Origin: Fallopia convolvulus
Taxonomy: Eukaryota > Streptophyta > Magnoliopsida > Caryophyllales > Polygonaceae
NCBI GenBank assembly: GCA_964016875.1
Contig: OZ024724.1
Coordinates: 35,673,786 to 35,737,785 of the forward strand
DNA length: 64,000 nt
Direction of reading: 5' to 3'
A program made the position numbers and the translations under genes. This document shows, piece by piece, positions 22,876 to 36,600 of this stretch (positions are counted from its first letter, which is position 1; each line of letters opens with the position of its first letter). Under the pieces are notes generated by a model. The model saw nothing but the letters and a program-made list of their open reading frames with translations. It did no database searches and was not told the DNA's origin.

Positions 22876-23792
22876 TGATGTGAATCCATCTACCGAGTCT
22901 TGGGCCCATGATTTGAGTGAAGATTCCATCTCTAAAGACAAGCCCAATCTGCATGATAATGGGGAACCAATACGTGGACAAGCAACCAAAGACGATGTTC
23001 GAGGCACTAAGAAGCCGAGACAAGGAGCCATGCCCTATCTTGGGCGCATCACATGAGCCCTAGCTAAGTCTATACTAGACAAACTAATGGAGGAGCTCAT
23101 GGCTCATAAGTTTCCGATGGCTAATGACGGTGAAGGTTGGAGTGTTCTTGTGACTATTGGTTCGACTAGTGCTAAAACTTTAATTATGTTTTGTTAAGGG
23201 TTTTTAGTTGAATTTCTTAAAATTCAAGGGTGTTTTATGTAATTAGAGAGAAGTGAGGGTGGCTGAGTTGAGAGAGGCATGTCATTATGGTTATAAGGTC
23301 CATTTTTGGCCTCCTTTCTCCCTGAGATTGGACAAAAAACCTTGTTGCTTACTTTCCTTGCATCTTTCAATTCAAGTTCTTGTTCTTATTTTCGTTCATT
23401 CAATTCTCATTGTTCAAGTTGTTGGTGAGTAATATCCGAAATCTCTGGCATCCTAGTTTGTTTGAGAGCTTGGTGAGTCATATCCAAGTTATCAAGCATC
23501 CATATCCCTTGTTAGCTACTTCGAACCATCATCCATCTCGGTGGTTTCTGCACCACCACAGTAAAATCTACATAACTTTCAATCCACTCATCCTATAGCT
23601 CTCATATTTTGAGGACATTAACTAAACTCGTAGATCTAAATTCACGTTTTGGAGTCACTAAATTCCGAGTTTGTACAAGGAAGATCCAGCAAGTTGAAGA
23701 CGGATCAGATTGCGAGGTGTTTGTTTTCGGAATTCCTTGGATTCTCGTGGTGATCTCTTTGCACCATCAGCTACACCATCGATCCTCTCATC
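22876..23792 (+). repeat. 3' LTR of the short element
   Basis: Copy of 20681-21597 starting TGATGTGAATCC. It can be followed to CTCTCATC at 23792, one base short of the expected terminal CA, and is then interrupted by an unrelated sequence. Differences from the 5' LTR include many C-to-T or G-to-A changes, one of which creates a TGA in the LTR-borne reading frame. Confidence 0.88.
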
Positions 23793-24065
23793 TAGTGAGT
23801 AGAGTTGGTTATCAAGTGTGGTAATCCCACCTTGATAATGGGAGGTCAGGGGATCAAATCCCTCCTCCAACATCCTGCAGGATAAAAGGTGTGACTCCTC
23901 TTGCAGGTTGGGGTGCATGGGCTGCAGCCCATGGCTTGTGATTGAGCGCCACTAGTCAGATTGTCGACGGGAGGCAGGCTAGAGGCTGGCCCACTAGTCT
24001 GAACGCCGACTTGAGGCAGGCCGAGAAGTTGGGTTCAGGTGGGCTTGATCACATCATAAAATTTG
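23793..24065 (+). mobile_element. SINE-like insertion with pol III-type boxes
   Basis: Unrelated to both the LTR and the satellite. A possible A box (gagtagagttgg, 23797-23808) and a B-box-like string (ggatcaaatcc, 23851-23861, 9 of 11 matches to GGTTCGANNCC) are 42 bases apart, about the spacing in tRNA-derived SINEs. The body then becomes GC-rich and ends with cacatcataaaatttg. The short TCATC/ACATC match at its two sides could be a target duplication. A tRNA-derived SINE is the best guess; I cannot assign a family. Confidence 0.45.
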
Positions 24066-24214
24066 TTGGGGTGCATGGGCTGCAGCCCATGGCTTGTGAT
24101 TGAGCGCCACTAGTCAGATCGCCGACGGGAGGCAGGCTAAAGGCTGGCCCACTGGTCAGAAAGCCGACTCGAGGTAGGCCGTGAAGGTGGGTTCAGGTGG
24201 GCTTGTTCACATCA
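23908..24214 (+). repeat. Tandem duplication of a 149-bp GC-rich unit with a palindrome
   Basis: Copies 23908-24056 and 24066-24214 both start TTGGGGTGCATGGGC and end in CACATCA. They are equal in length with about a dozen substitutions, separated by taaaatttg. Each contains the 18-bp perfect palindrome CATGGGCTGCAGCCCATG (23916-23933 and 24074-24091). The pair forms the tail of the SINE-like insertion and gives the TCA end of the whole composite. Confidence 0.9.
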
Positions 24215-27200
24215 CATTTACATGGACATTTCATCGAACACTTTGAGTGCAATGTTAGATAAGTCTTTTTAGGCAAAATGAGAAAAAAGAAGTGAACTTT
24301 AAAGACATCAAGGCATAAGCATAAAGAATGAGGATTGTATCAAGCCCATAAGCACGTTCTGCAGTACAAAATCAAGACGTATCGGATAAAAGCATAAATT
24401 CGAATCTAGAAACTGAATGCCACATTTAGGAGTGCCATTGACATAGACATTTCATCGTACACTTGGCGTGTAATGTTAGATAACAAGTCATTTTAAAGGC
24501 AAAAGGAGAAAAATAAGTGAACTTTAAAGACATCAAGGCATAAGCATAAGAAATGAGGATAGTACCAAGCCAATAAGCACATTCTGCACTACAAAATCAA
24601 GACCGGATGAATAAAAGCATAAATTAGAACCTAGAAATCAAATGCCATATTTAAGAGTGACATTTACATGGACATTTCATCGAACACTTGAAGTGCAATG
24701 TTAGATCTAAAGACAATTTTTAAAGGCCAAATGAGAAAAAACAAGCGAACTTTAAAGACATCTAGGCATAACCATAAAGATTGAGGATAATATCAAGCCA
24801 ATAAGCACATTCTTACCTAACAAATCAAGACATATCGAATAAAGAATAAATTCGAACCTAGAAACCGAATGCCACATTTAGAAGTGACATTTACATGGAT
24901 GTTTCATCGAACACTTGGCGTGCAATGTTAGATCACAAGTGAATTTTAAAGACATCTAAGTATAAGCATAAAGAATGAGGATATTATGAAGCGAATAAGC
25001 ACATTCTGCACTACAAAATCAAGATGTATCGAATAAAAGCATAAATTCAAACCTAGAAACCAAATGCCACATTTAGGAGTGACATTTATATGGACATTTC
25101 ATCGAACACTTGGCGTGCAATAGTAGATCACAAGTCAATTTTTAAAGGCAAAAGTAGAAAAAACAAGTGAACTTTAAAGACATCTAGGCATAAGCATAAA
25201 AAATGAGGATAGTATCAAGCCCATAAACACGTTCAGCAGTACAAAATATAGACGTATCGGATAAAAGCATAAATTCGGAGCTAGAAACTGAAATCCACAT
25301 TTAGGAGTGACATTTACATGGATATTTTATCAAACACTAGGCGTCCAATGTTAGATAACAAGTCATTTCAAAGGCAAAAGGAGAAAATTAAGTGGGCTTT
25401 AAAGACATCTAGGCATAAGCATAAAAAATGAGGACAATATCAAGACAATAAGCACATTCTACACTACAAAATCAAGACCGGTCGAATAAAAGCATAAATT
25501 AGAACCTTGAAATCGAATGCCATATATAGGAGTGACATTTACATGGACATTTCATCGAACACTTGGCGTGCAATGTTAGATCTCAAGTCAATTTTTTAAA
25601 GGCCAGAGGAGAAAAAACAAGTGAACTTTAAGACATCAAGGAATAAGCATAAAGAATGACGATAATATCAAGCCAATAAGCATATTCTGCACTACAAATC
25701 AAGACGTATCGAATAATAGCATAAATTCGAACCTAGAAACCAAACGCCACATTTAGGAGTGACATTTATATGGACATTTCATCGAACATTTGGCGTGCAA
25801 TTGTAGATCACAAGTCAATTTTCAAAGGCAAAAGGAGAAAAAAAACAAGTGAACTTTAAAGACATTTAGGTATAAGCATAAGAACGAGGATAGTACCAAG
25901 CTAATAAGCACATTCTGCACTACAAAATAAAAGACCACTCTAACAAAAGCATAAATTCGAACCTAGAAATCGAATGCCACATTTAGTAGTGACATTTACA
26001 TGAACATTTCATCCAACACATGGCCTGCAATGTCAGATCACAAGTCATTTTAAAGGCAAAAGGAGAAAAAACAAGTGAACTTTAATGACATCTAGGCATA
26101 ACCATAAAGAATGAGGATAATATCAAACCAATCAGAACATTCTTACCTAAATAATCAAGACATATCGAATAAAGAATAAATTCCAAACGCCACATTTAGG
26201 AGTGACATTTACATGGATGTTTCATCGAACACTTGGCGTGCAATGTTAGATCACACGTCAATTATTAAGGGCAATAGGAGAAAAAACAAGTGAATATAAA
26301 AGACATCTAGGCTTAAGCATAAAGAGTGAGGATAATGTCAAGCCAATAAGCACATTCTGCACTAAAAAATCAAGATCGGTCGAATAAAAGCATAAATTAG
26401 AACCTTGAAATCGAATGCCATATTTAGGAGTGACATTTACATGGACATTTCATCGAACATTTGACGTGCAATGTTAGATCTCAAGTAAATTTTTTAAAGG
26501 CCAAAGGAGAAAAACAAGTGAACTTTAAGCATCAAAGAATAAGCATAAAGAATGAGGATAATATCAAGCCAATAAGCACATTCTGCACTACAAAATCAAG
26601 ACGTATCGAATAAAAGCATAAATTCGAACCTAGAAACCGAATGCCACATTTAGGAGTGCCATTGACATCGAAATTTCATCGTACACTTGGCGTGCAATGT
26701 TAGATGAAAAATCAATTTTTAAGAGCAAAAGGAGAAAAAACAAGTGAACTTTATAGATATCTAGGCATAAGCATAAAGAATGAGGATAGTATCAAGCCAA
26801 TAAGCACTTTTTGCACTACAAAATCAAGATGTATCGAATAAAAGCTTAAATTTGAACCTAGAAACCAAATGCAACATTTAGGAGTGACATTTTTATGGAC
26901 ATTTCATCAAACACTTGGCGTGCAATTGTAGATCACAAGTCAATTTTTAAAGGCAAAAGGAGAAAAAACAATTGAACTTTAAATACATCTAGGCATAATT
27001 ATAAATAATGAGCATAGTACCAAGCGAATAAGCACTATCTACACTACAAAATAAAACTCCGCTCGAATAAAAGCTTAAATTCGAACCTAGAAATCGAATG
27101 CCACATTTAGTAGTGACATTTACGTGAACATTTCATCGAACACTTGGCGTGCAATGTCAGATCACAAGTCATTTTAAAGGCAAAAGGAAAAAAACAAGTG

Positions 27201-30200
27201 AGCTTTATTGACATCTAGGCATAAGCATAAAGAATGAGGATATTGTGAAGCCAATAATCACATTATGCACTACCAAATCAAGACCGGTCGAATAAAAGCA
27301 TAAATTCGAACCTAGAAATCGAATGCCATATTTAGGAGTGACATTGACATGGACATTTTATCGAACACTTGGCGTGCAATGTTAGATCTCAAGTCAATTT
27401 ATTATAGACAAAAGGAGAAAAAACAAGTGAACTTTAAGACATCAAGGCATAAGCATAAAGAATGAGGATAGTATCAAGCCAATATGCACATTTTGCACTA
27501 CAAAATCAAGTCGTATCGAATAAAAGCATAAATTCGAACCTAGAAACTGAATGGCACATTTAGGAGTGACATTTACATGGACATTTGAACGAACACTTGG
27601 CGTGAAATGTTAGACCAAAAGTCAATTTTTAAGGGCAAAAGGAGAAAAAACAAGTGAACTTTAAAGATATCTAGGCATAAGCATAAAGCATGAGGATAGT
27701 CTCAAGCCAATAAGCACATTCTACACTACAAAATCAAGACGTATTGAATAAAAGCATAAATTCAAACCTTGAAACCGAATGTTACATTTATGAGTGACAT
27801 TTACATGGATATTTCATCGAACACTTGGCGTGCAATGTTAGACCAAATGTCAATTTTTAAGGGCAAAACGAGAAGAATCAAGTGAGCTTTAAAGATATCT
27901 AGGCATAAGCATAAGGAATGAGGATAGTATCAAGCCAATAAGCACATTCTGCACTACAAAAACAATACGTATCGAACAAAAGCATAAATTCAAACCTTGA
28001 AATCGAATGCCACATTTAGGAGTGACATTTACATGGACCTTTCATCGAATACATGGCGTGCAATGTTAAATAGCAAGTCAATTTTTAAAGGCAAAAGGAG
28101 AAAAAAACAGGTGAACTTTAAAGACATCTAGGCATAAGCACAAAAAATGAGGATAGTATCAAGCTAATAAGCACATTTTGAAATACAAAATCAAGACGTA
28201 TCCAATAAAAGCATGAATTCGAACCTAGAAACCGAATGCCACATTTAGGAGTGACATTTACATGGACATTTCATCAAACACTTGGCGCAACGTTAGATCT
28301 GAAGTCAATTTTTTAAAGGCAAAGGGAGAAAAAACAAGTGAACTTTAAAGACCTCTAGCCCTAAGCACAAAGAATGAGGATAGTATCAAGCCAATAAGCA
28401 CATTCTGCACTACAAAATAAAGATGTATCATATAAAAGATTTAATTCGAACCTAGAAACCGAATGCCACATTTAGGAGTGACAATTCCATGGAAATTTCA
28501 TCGAACACTTGGCGTGCAATGTTAGATCACAAGTCATTTTCAGGCAAAATGAGAAAAAACAAGTGAACTTTAAAGACATCTAGACATAAGCATAAAGAAT
28601 GAGGATAGTATCTAGCCAATAAGCACGTTCTACAATACAAAATCAAGACATGTCGGATAAAAGCATAAATTCGAACCTATAAACCGAATGCCACATTTAG
28701 GAGATACATTTACATGGACATTTCATCGAACACTTGGCACGCAATGTTAGATCTCAAGTCAATTTATAAAAGGCAAAAAAAGAAAAAACAAGTGAACTTT
28801 AAGACATCAAGGTATAAGCATAAAGAATGAGAATAGTATCAAGCCAATATGCACATTCTACACTACAAAATCAAGACGTATCGAATAAAAGCATAAATTC
28901 GAACATAGAAACCGAATCGCACATTTAGGAGTGACATTTACTTGGACATTTGAACAAACACTTTGCGTGAAATGTTAGACCAAAAGTATATTTAGGCTAA
29001 GCATAAAGAATGAGGATAGTATCAAGCCAATAAGCACATTATGCACTACAAAATCAAGACGTATCGAATTAAAGCATAAATTAAAACCTTGAAACCGAAA
29101 GCCACATTTATGAGTGACATTTACATGGACATTTCATCGAACACTTGGCGTGCAATGTTAGACCAAAAGTCAATTTTTAAGGGCAAAACGAGAAAAACAC
29201 AAGTGAACCTTAAATATATCTAGGCATAAGCAAAAAGAATGAGGATAGTATCAAGCCAATAAGCACATCAGCACTACAAAATCAATATGTATCGAATAAA
29301 AGCATAAATTCAAACCTTGAAACCGAATGCCACATTTAGGAGTGACATTTACATGGACATTTCATCGAACACTTGGCGTGTAATGTTAAATCACAAGTCA
29401 AATTTTAAAGGCAAAAGGAGAAAAAACAAGTGAAGTTTAAAGACATCTAGGCATAAGCACAAAAAATGAGGATAGTATCAAGCCAATAAGCACATTTTGC
29501 AATACAAAGTCAAGACGTACTGGCTAAAAGCATGAATTCGAACTTTGAAACCGAATGCCACATTTAAGAGTGACATTTACATGGACAGTTCATCGAACAC
29601 TTGGCGTGCAATGTTAGATCACATGTCATTTTTTAGAAAAAATGAGAAAAAACAAGTGAACTTTAAAGAAATCCAGGCAGAAGAATAAAGAATGAGGATA
29701 GTATCTAGCCAATAAGCACCTTCCACAGTACAGAGTCATGACATATCGGATAAAAGCATAAATTCGAACCTAGAAATCGAATGCCACATTTAAGAGTTAC
29801 ATTTACATGGACATATCATCGAACACTTGGCGTAATGTGAGATCTGAAGTCAATTTTTTAAAGGCAAAGGGAAAAAAAACAAGTGAACTTTAAAGACATC
29901 TAGGCCTAAGCGCAAAGAATGAGGATAGTATTAAGCCAATAAGCACATTCTGCACTACAAAATCAAGACGTATCGAATAAAAGCATAAATTCAAACCTTG
30001 AAACCGAATGCCACATTTATGAGTGACATTTACATGGACATTTCATCGAACACTTGGCGTGCAATGTTAGACCAAAAGTCAATTTTTAAGGGAAAAATGA
30101 GAAAAAACAAGTGAACTTTAAAGAGATCTAGGCATAAACATAAAGAATGAGGATATTATCAAGCCAATAAGCACATTCAGCACTACAAAATCAATACGTA

Positions 30201-30329
30201 TCGAAAAAAAGCATGAATTCAAACCTTGAAACCGAATGCCACATTTAGGAGTGACATTTACATGGACATTTCATCGAACATTTGGCGTGTAATGTTAAAT
30301 CACAAGTCAATTTTTAAAGGCAAAAGGAG

Positions 30330-31290
30330 AAAAAACAAGTGAACTTTAAAGACATCTAGGCATAAGCACAAAAAATGAGGATAGTATCAAGCCAATAAGC
30401 AAATTTTGCAATACAAAATCAAGACGTATCGACTTAAAGCATAAATTCAAACCTTGAAACCGAAAGCCACATTTATGAGTGACATTTACATGGACATTTC
30501 ATCGAACACTTAACGTGCAATGTTAGACCAAAAGTCAATTTTTAAGGGCAAAACGAGAAAAAACAAGTGAACCTTAAAGATATCTAGGCATAAGCAAAAA
30601 GAATGAGGATAGTATCAAGCCAATAAGCACATCAGCACTACAAAATCAATACGTATCGAATAAAAGCATAGATTCAAACCTTGAAACCGAATGTCACATT
30701 TAGGAGTGACATTTACATGAACATCATCGAACACTTGGCGTGTGATATTAAATCACAAGTCAAATTTTAAAGGCAAAAGGAGAAAAAACAAGTGAACTTT
30801 AAAGACATCTAGGCATAAGCACAAAAAATGAGGATAGTATCAAGCCAATAAGCAAATTTTGCAATACAAAATCAAGACGTATCGACTTAAAGCATAAATT
30901 CAAACCTTGAAACCGAAAGCCACATTTATGAGTGACATTTACATGGACATTTCATCGAACACTTAACGTGCAATGTTAGACCAAAAGTCAATTTTTAAGG
31001 GCAAAACGAGAAAAAACAAGTGAACCTTAAAGATATCTAGGCATAAGCAAAAAGAATGAGGATAGTATCAAGCCAATAAGCACATCAGCACTACAAAATC
31101 AATACGTATCGAATAAAAGCATAAATTCAAACCTTGAAACCGAATGTCACATTTAGGAGTGACATTTACATGGACATCATCGAACACTTGGCATGTAATG
31201 TTAAATCACAAGTCAAATTTTAAAGGCAAAAGGAGAAAAAACAAGTGAACTTTAAAGACATCTAGGCATAAGCACAAAAAATGAGGATAT
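30330..31290. repeat. Tandem dimer duplication (about 453 bp unit)
   Basis: The variant phrase tcgacttaaagcata occurs at 30430 and again 453 bp later, followed both times by the same pair of monomer types (one with cgaacacttaacgtg, one with ggacatcatcgaac). Differences between copies are few. Two monomers make one unit; this is the smallest higher-order unit seen in the core. Confidence 0.75.
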
Positions 31291-33699
31291 TATCAAGCCA
31301 ATAAGCTCATTTTGCAATACAAAATCAAGACGTACTGGATAAAAGCATGAATTCGAACTTTGAAACCGAATGCCACATTTAGGAGTGACATTTACATGGA
31401 CAGTTCATCGGACACTTAGCGTGCAATGTTAGATCACATGTCATTTTTTAGCCAAAATGAGAAAAAACAAGTGAACTTTAAAGTAATCTAGGCAGAAGCA
31501 TAAAGAATGAGGATAGTATCTAGCCAATAAGCACGTTCCACAGTACAGAGTCATGACATATAGGATAAAAGCATAAATTCGAACCTAGAAACCGAATGCC
31601 ACATTTAAGAGTTACATTTACATGGAAATATCATCGAACACTTGGCGTAATGTTAGATCTGAAGTCAATTTTTTAAAGGCAAAGGGAAAAAAACAAGTGA
31701 ACTTTAAAGACATCTAGGCCTAAGCGCAAAGAATGAGGATAGTATTAAGCCAATAAGCACATTCTGCACTACAAAATAAAGACGTATCGAATAAACGGAT
31801 AAATTCAAACCTTGAAACCGAATGCCACATTTATGAGTGACATTTACATGGACATTTCATCGAACACTTGGCGTGTGATATTAAATCACAAGTCAAATTT
31901 TAAAGGCAAAAGGAGAAAAAACAAGTGAACTTTAAAGACATCTAGGCATAAGCACAAAAAATGAGGATAGTATCAAGCCAATAAGCAAATTTTGCAATAC
32001 AAAATCAAGACGTATCGACTTAAAGCATAAATTCAAACCTTGAAACCGAATGCCACATTTATGAGTGACATTTACATGGACATTTCATCGAACACATGGC
32101 GTGCAATGTTAGACCAAAAGTCAATTTTTAAGGGAAAAATGAGAAAAAACAAGTGAACTTTAAAGATATCTAGGCATAAACATAAAGAATGAGGATATTA
32201 TCAAGCCAATAAGCACATTCAGCACTACAAAATCAATACGTATCGAAAAAAAGCATAAATTCAAACCTTGAAACCGAATGCCACATTTAGGAGTGACATT
32301 TACATGGACATTTCATCGAACACTTGGCGTGTAATGTTAAATCACAAGTCAATTTTTAAAGGCAAAAGGAGAAAAAACAAGTGAACTTTAAAGACATCTA
32401 GGCATAAGCAAAAAAAATGAGGATAGTATCAAGCCAATAAGCACATTTTACAATACAACATCAAGACGTACTGGATAAAAGCATGGATTCGAACTTTGAA
32501 ACCGAATGCTACATTTAGGAGTGACATTTACATGGACAGTTCATCGAACACTTGGCATGCAATGTTAGATCACATGTCATTTTTTATCCAGAATGAGAAA
32601 AAACAAGTGAACTTTAAAGACATCTAGGCAGAATCATAAAGAATGAGGATAGTATCTAGCCAATAAGCACGTTCTACAGTACAAAGTCATGACATTTCGG
32701 ATAAAAGCATAAATTCGAACCTAGAAACCGAATGCCACATTTAAGAGTTACATTTACATGGACATATCATCGAACACTTGGCGTAATGTTAGATCTGAAG
32801 TCAATTTTTTAAAGGCAAAGGGAAAAAAAACAAGTGAACTTTAAAGACATTTCGGCCTAAGCACAAAGAATGAGGATAGTATTAAGCCAATAAGCACATT
32901 CTGCACTACAAAATAAAGACGTATCGAATAAAAGGATAAATTCAAACCTTGAAACTGAATGCCACATTTATGAGTGACATTTACATGGATATTTCATCGA
33001 ACACTTGGCGTGTGATATTAAATCACAAGTCAAATTTTAAAGGCAAAAGGAGAAAAAACAAGTGAACTTTAAAGACATCTAGGCATAAGCACAAAAAATG
33101 AGGATAGTATCAAGCCAATAAGCAAATTTTGCAATACAAAATCAAGACGTATCGACTTAAAGCATAAATTCAAACCTTGAAACCGAAAGCCACATTTATG
33201 AGTGACATTTACATGGACATTTCATCGAACACTTAACGTGCAATGTTAGACCAAAAGTCAATTTTTAAGGGCAAAACGAGAAAAAACAAGTGAACCTTAA
33301 AGATATCTAGGCATAAGCAAAAAGAATGAGGATAGTATCAAGCCAATAAGCACATCAGCACTACAAAATCAATACGTATCGAATAAAAGCATAAATTCAA
33401 ACCTTGAAACCGAATGTCACATTTAGGAGTGACATTTACATGGACATCATCGAACACTTGGCATGTAATGTTAAATCACAAGTCAAATTTTAAAGGCAAA
33501 AGGAGAAAAAACAAGTGAACTTTAAAGACATCTAGGCATAAGCACAAAAAATGAGGATATTATCAAGCCAATAAGCTCATTTTGCAATACAAAATCAAGA
33601 CGTACTGGATAAAAGCATGAATTCGAACTTTGAAACCGAATGCCACATTTAGGAGTGACATTTACATGGACAGTTCATCGGACACTTAGCGTGCAATGT

Positions 33700-36600
33700 T
33701 AGATCACATGTCATTTTTTAGCCAAAATGAGAAAAAACAAGTGAACTTTAAAGTAATCTAGGCAGAAGCATAAAGAATGAGGATAGTATCGAGCCAATAA
33801 GCACGTTCCACAGTACAGAGTCATGACATATAGGATAAAAGCATAAATTCGAACCTAGAAACCGAATGCCACATTTAAGAGTTACATTTACATGGACATA
33901 TCATCGAACACTTGGCGTAATGTGAGATCTGAAGTCAATTTTTTAAAGGCAAAGGGAAAAAAAACAAGTGAACTTTAAAGACATCTAGGCCTAAGCGCAA
34001 AGAATGAGGATAGTATTAAGCCAATAAGCACATTCTGCACTACAAAATCAAGACGTATCGAATAAAAGCATAAATTAAAACCTTGAAACCGAATGCCACA
34101 TTTATGAGTGACATTTACATGGACATTTCATCGAACACTTGGCGTGCAATGTTAGACCAAAAGTCAATTTTTAAGGGAAAAATGAGAAAAAACAAGTGAA
34201 CTTTAAAGATATCTAGGCATAAACATAAAGAATGAGGATATTATCAAACCAATAAGCACATTCAGCACTACAAAATCAATACGTATCGAAAAAAAGCATA
34301 AATTCAAACCTTGATACCGAATGCCACATTTAGGAGTGACATTTACATGGACATTTCATCGAACATTTGGCGTGTAATGTTAAATCACAAGTCAATTTTT
34401 AAAGGCAAAAGGAGAAAAAACAAGTGAACTTTAAAGACATCTAGGCATAAGCAAAAAAAACGAGGATAGTATCAAGCCAATAAGCACATTTTACAATACA
34501 ACATCAAGACGTACTGGATAAAAGCATGGATTCGAACTTTGAAACCGAATGCTACATTTAGGAGTGACATTTACATGGACAGTTCATCGAACACTTGGCA
34601 TGCAATGTTAGATCACATGTCATTTTTTATCCAGAATGAGAAAAAACAAGTGAACTTTAAAGACATCTAGGCAGAATCATAAAGAATGAGGATAGTATCT
34701 AGCCAATAAGCACGTTCTACAGTACAAAGTCATGACATTTCGGATAAAAGCATAAATTCGAACTTAGAAACCGAATGCCACATTTAAGAGTTACATTTAC
34801 ATGGACATATCATCGAACACTTGGCGTAATGTTAGATCTGAAGTCAATTTTTTAAAGGCAAAGGGAAAAAAAAACAAGTGAACTTTAAAGACATTTCGGC
34901 CTAAGCACAAAGAATGAGGATAGTATTAAGCCAATAAGCACATTCTGCACTACAAAATAAAGACGTATCGAATAAAAGCATACATTCAAACCTTTAAACC
35001 GAATGCCACATTTATGACTGACATTTACATGAACATTTCATCGAACACTTGGCGTGTGATATTAAATCACAAGTCAAATTTTAAAGGCAAAAGGAGATAA
35101 AACAAGTGTACTTTAAAGACATCTAGGCATAAGCACAAAAAATGAGGATAGTATCAAGCCAATAAGCAAATTTTGCAATACAAAATCAAGACGTATCGAC
35201 TTAAAGCATAAATTCAAACCTTGAAGCCGAAAGCCACATTTATGAGTGACATTTACATGGACATTTCATCGAACACTTAACGTGCAATGTTAGACCAAAA
35301 GTCAATTTTTAAGGGCAAAACGAGAAAAAACAAGTGAACCTTAAAGATATCTAGGCATAAGCAAAAAGAATGAGGATAGTATCAAGCCAATAAGCACATC
35401 AGCACTACAAAATCAATACGTATCGAATAAAAGCATAAATTCAAACCTTGAAACCGAATGTCACATTTAGGAGTGACATTTACATGGACATCATCGAACA
35501 CTTGGCATGTAATGTTAAATCACAAGTCAAATTTTAAAGGCAAAAGGAGAAAAAACAAGTGAACTTTAAAGACATCTAGGCATAAGCACAAAAAATGAGG
35601 ATATTATCAAGCCAATAAGCTCATTTTGCAATACAAAATCAAGACGTACTGGATAAAAGCATGAATTCGAACTTTGAAACCGAATGCCACATTTAGGAGT
35701 GACATTTACATGGACAGTTCATCGGACACTTAGCGTGCAATGTTAGATCACATGTCATTTTTTAGCCAAAATGAGAAAAAACAAGTGAACTTTAAAGTAA
35801 TCTAGGTAGAAGCATAAAGAATGAGGATAGTATCTAGCCAATAAGCACGTTCCACAGTACAGAGTCATGACATATAGGATAAAAGCATAAATTCGAACCT
35901 AGAAACCGAATGCCACATTTAAGAGTTACATTTACATGGACATATCATCGAACACTTGGCGTAATGTTAGATCTGAAGTCAATTTTTTAAAGGCAAAGGG
36001 AAAAAAAACAAGTGAACTTTAAAGACATCTAGGCCTAAGCGCAAAGAATGAGGATAGTATTAAGCCAATAAGCACATTCTGTACTACAAAATAAAGACGT
36101 ATCGAATAAACGGATAAATTCAAACCTTGAAACCGAATGCCACATTTATGAGTGACATTTACATGGACATTTCATCGAACACTTGGCGTGTGATATTAAA
36201 TCACAAGTCAAATTTTAAAGGCAAAAGGAGAAAAAACAAGTGAACTTTAAAGACATCTAGGCATAAGCACAAAAAATAAGGATAGTATCAAGCCAATAAG
36301 CAAATTTTGCAATACAAAATCAAGACGTATCGACTTAAAGCATAAATTCAAACCTTGAAACCGAATGCCACATTTATGAGTGACATTTACATGGACATTT
36401 CATCGAACACATGGCGTGCAATGTTAGACCAAAAGTCAATTTTTAAGGGAAAAATGAGAAAAAACAAGTGAACTTTAAAGATATCTAGGCATAAACATAA
36501 AGAATGAGGATATTATCAAGCCAATAAGCACATTCAGCACTACAAAATCAATACGTATCGAAAAAAAGCATAAATTCAAACCTTGAAACCGAATGCCACA

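Larger units (their letters stand above)
20681..24214 (+). mobile_element. Short non-autonomous LTR retrotransposon carrying a secondary insertion
   Basis: Two LTRs of about 917 bp (20681-21597 and 22876-23792) enclose only 1.28 kb of internal DNA. The classical plant PBS TGGTATCAGAGCC lies at 21600 and a polypurine tract at 22863-22875. No protease, RT, RNase H or integrase can be found, so it depended on proteins from another element. The flanks are catta (20676-20680) and cattt (24215-24219), a 5-bp target duplication with one mismatch. This holds if the right end of the insertion is the TCA at 24214, which places the SINE-like segment 23793-24214 inside the element, within a base of its LTR end. 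Orientation is opposite to the Athila-like element. Confidence 0.85.

Noticed and set aside
23797..23861. A functional tRNA gene from the A and B box-like strings
   Set aside because: No cloverleaf or acceptor stem can be folded and the B box deviates; a SINE-like relic fits better.
23380..23918. Small ORFs on both strands in and beyond the 3' LTR of the short element (23380-23598, 23609-23824, 23658-23918)
   Set aside because: They cross the LTR boundary or lie in LTR sequence with no coding character.
20681..24214. The second insertion as a DNA transposon with terminal inverted repeats
   Set aside because: The paired 917-bp direct repeats, tRNA-iMet PBS and PPT in the right places define an LTR retrotransposon. 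No transposase is present.
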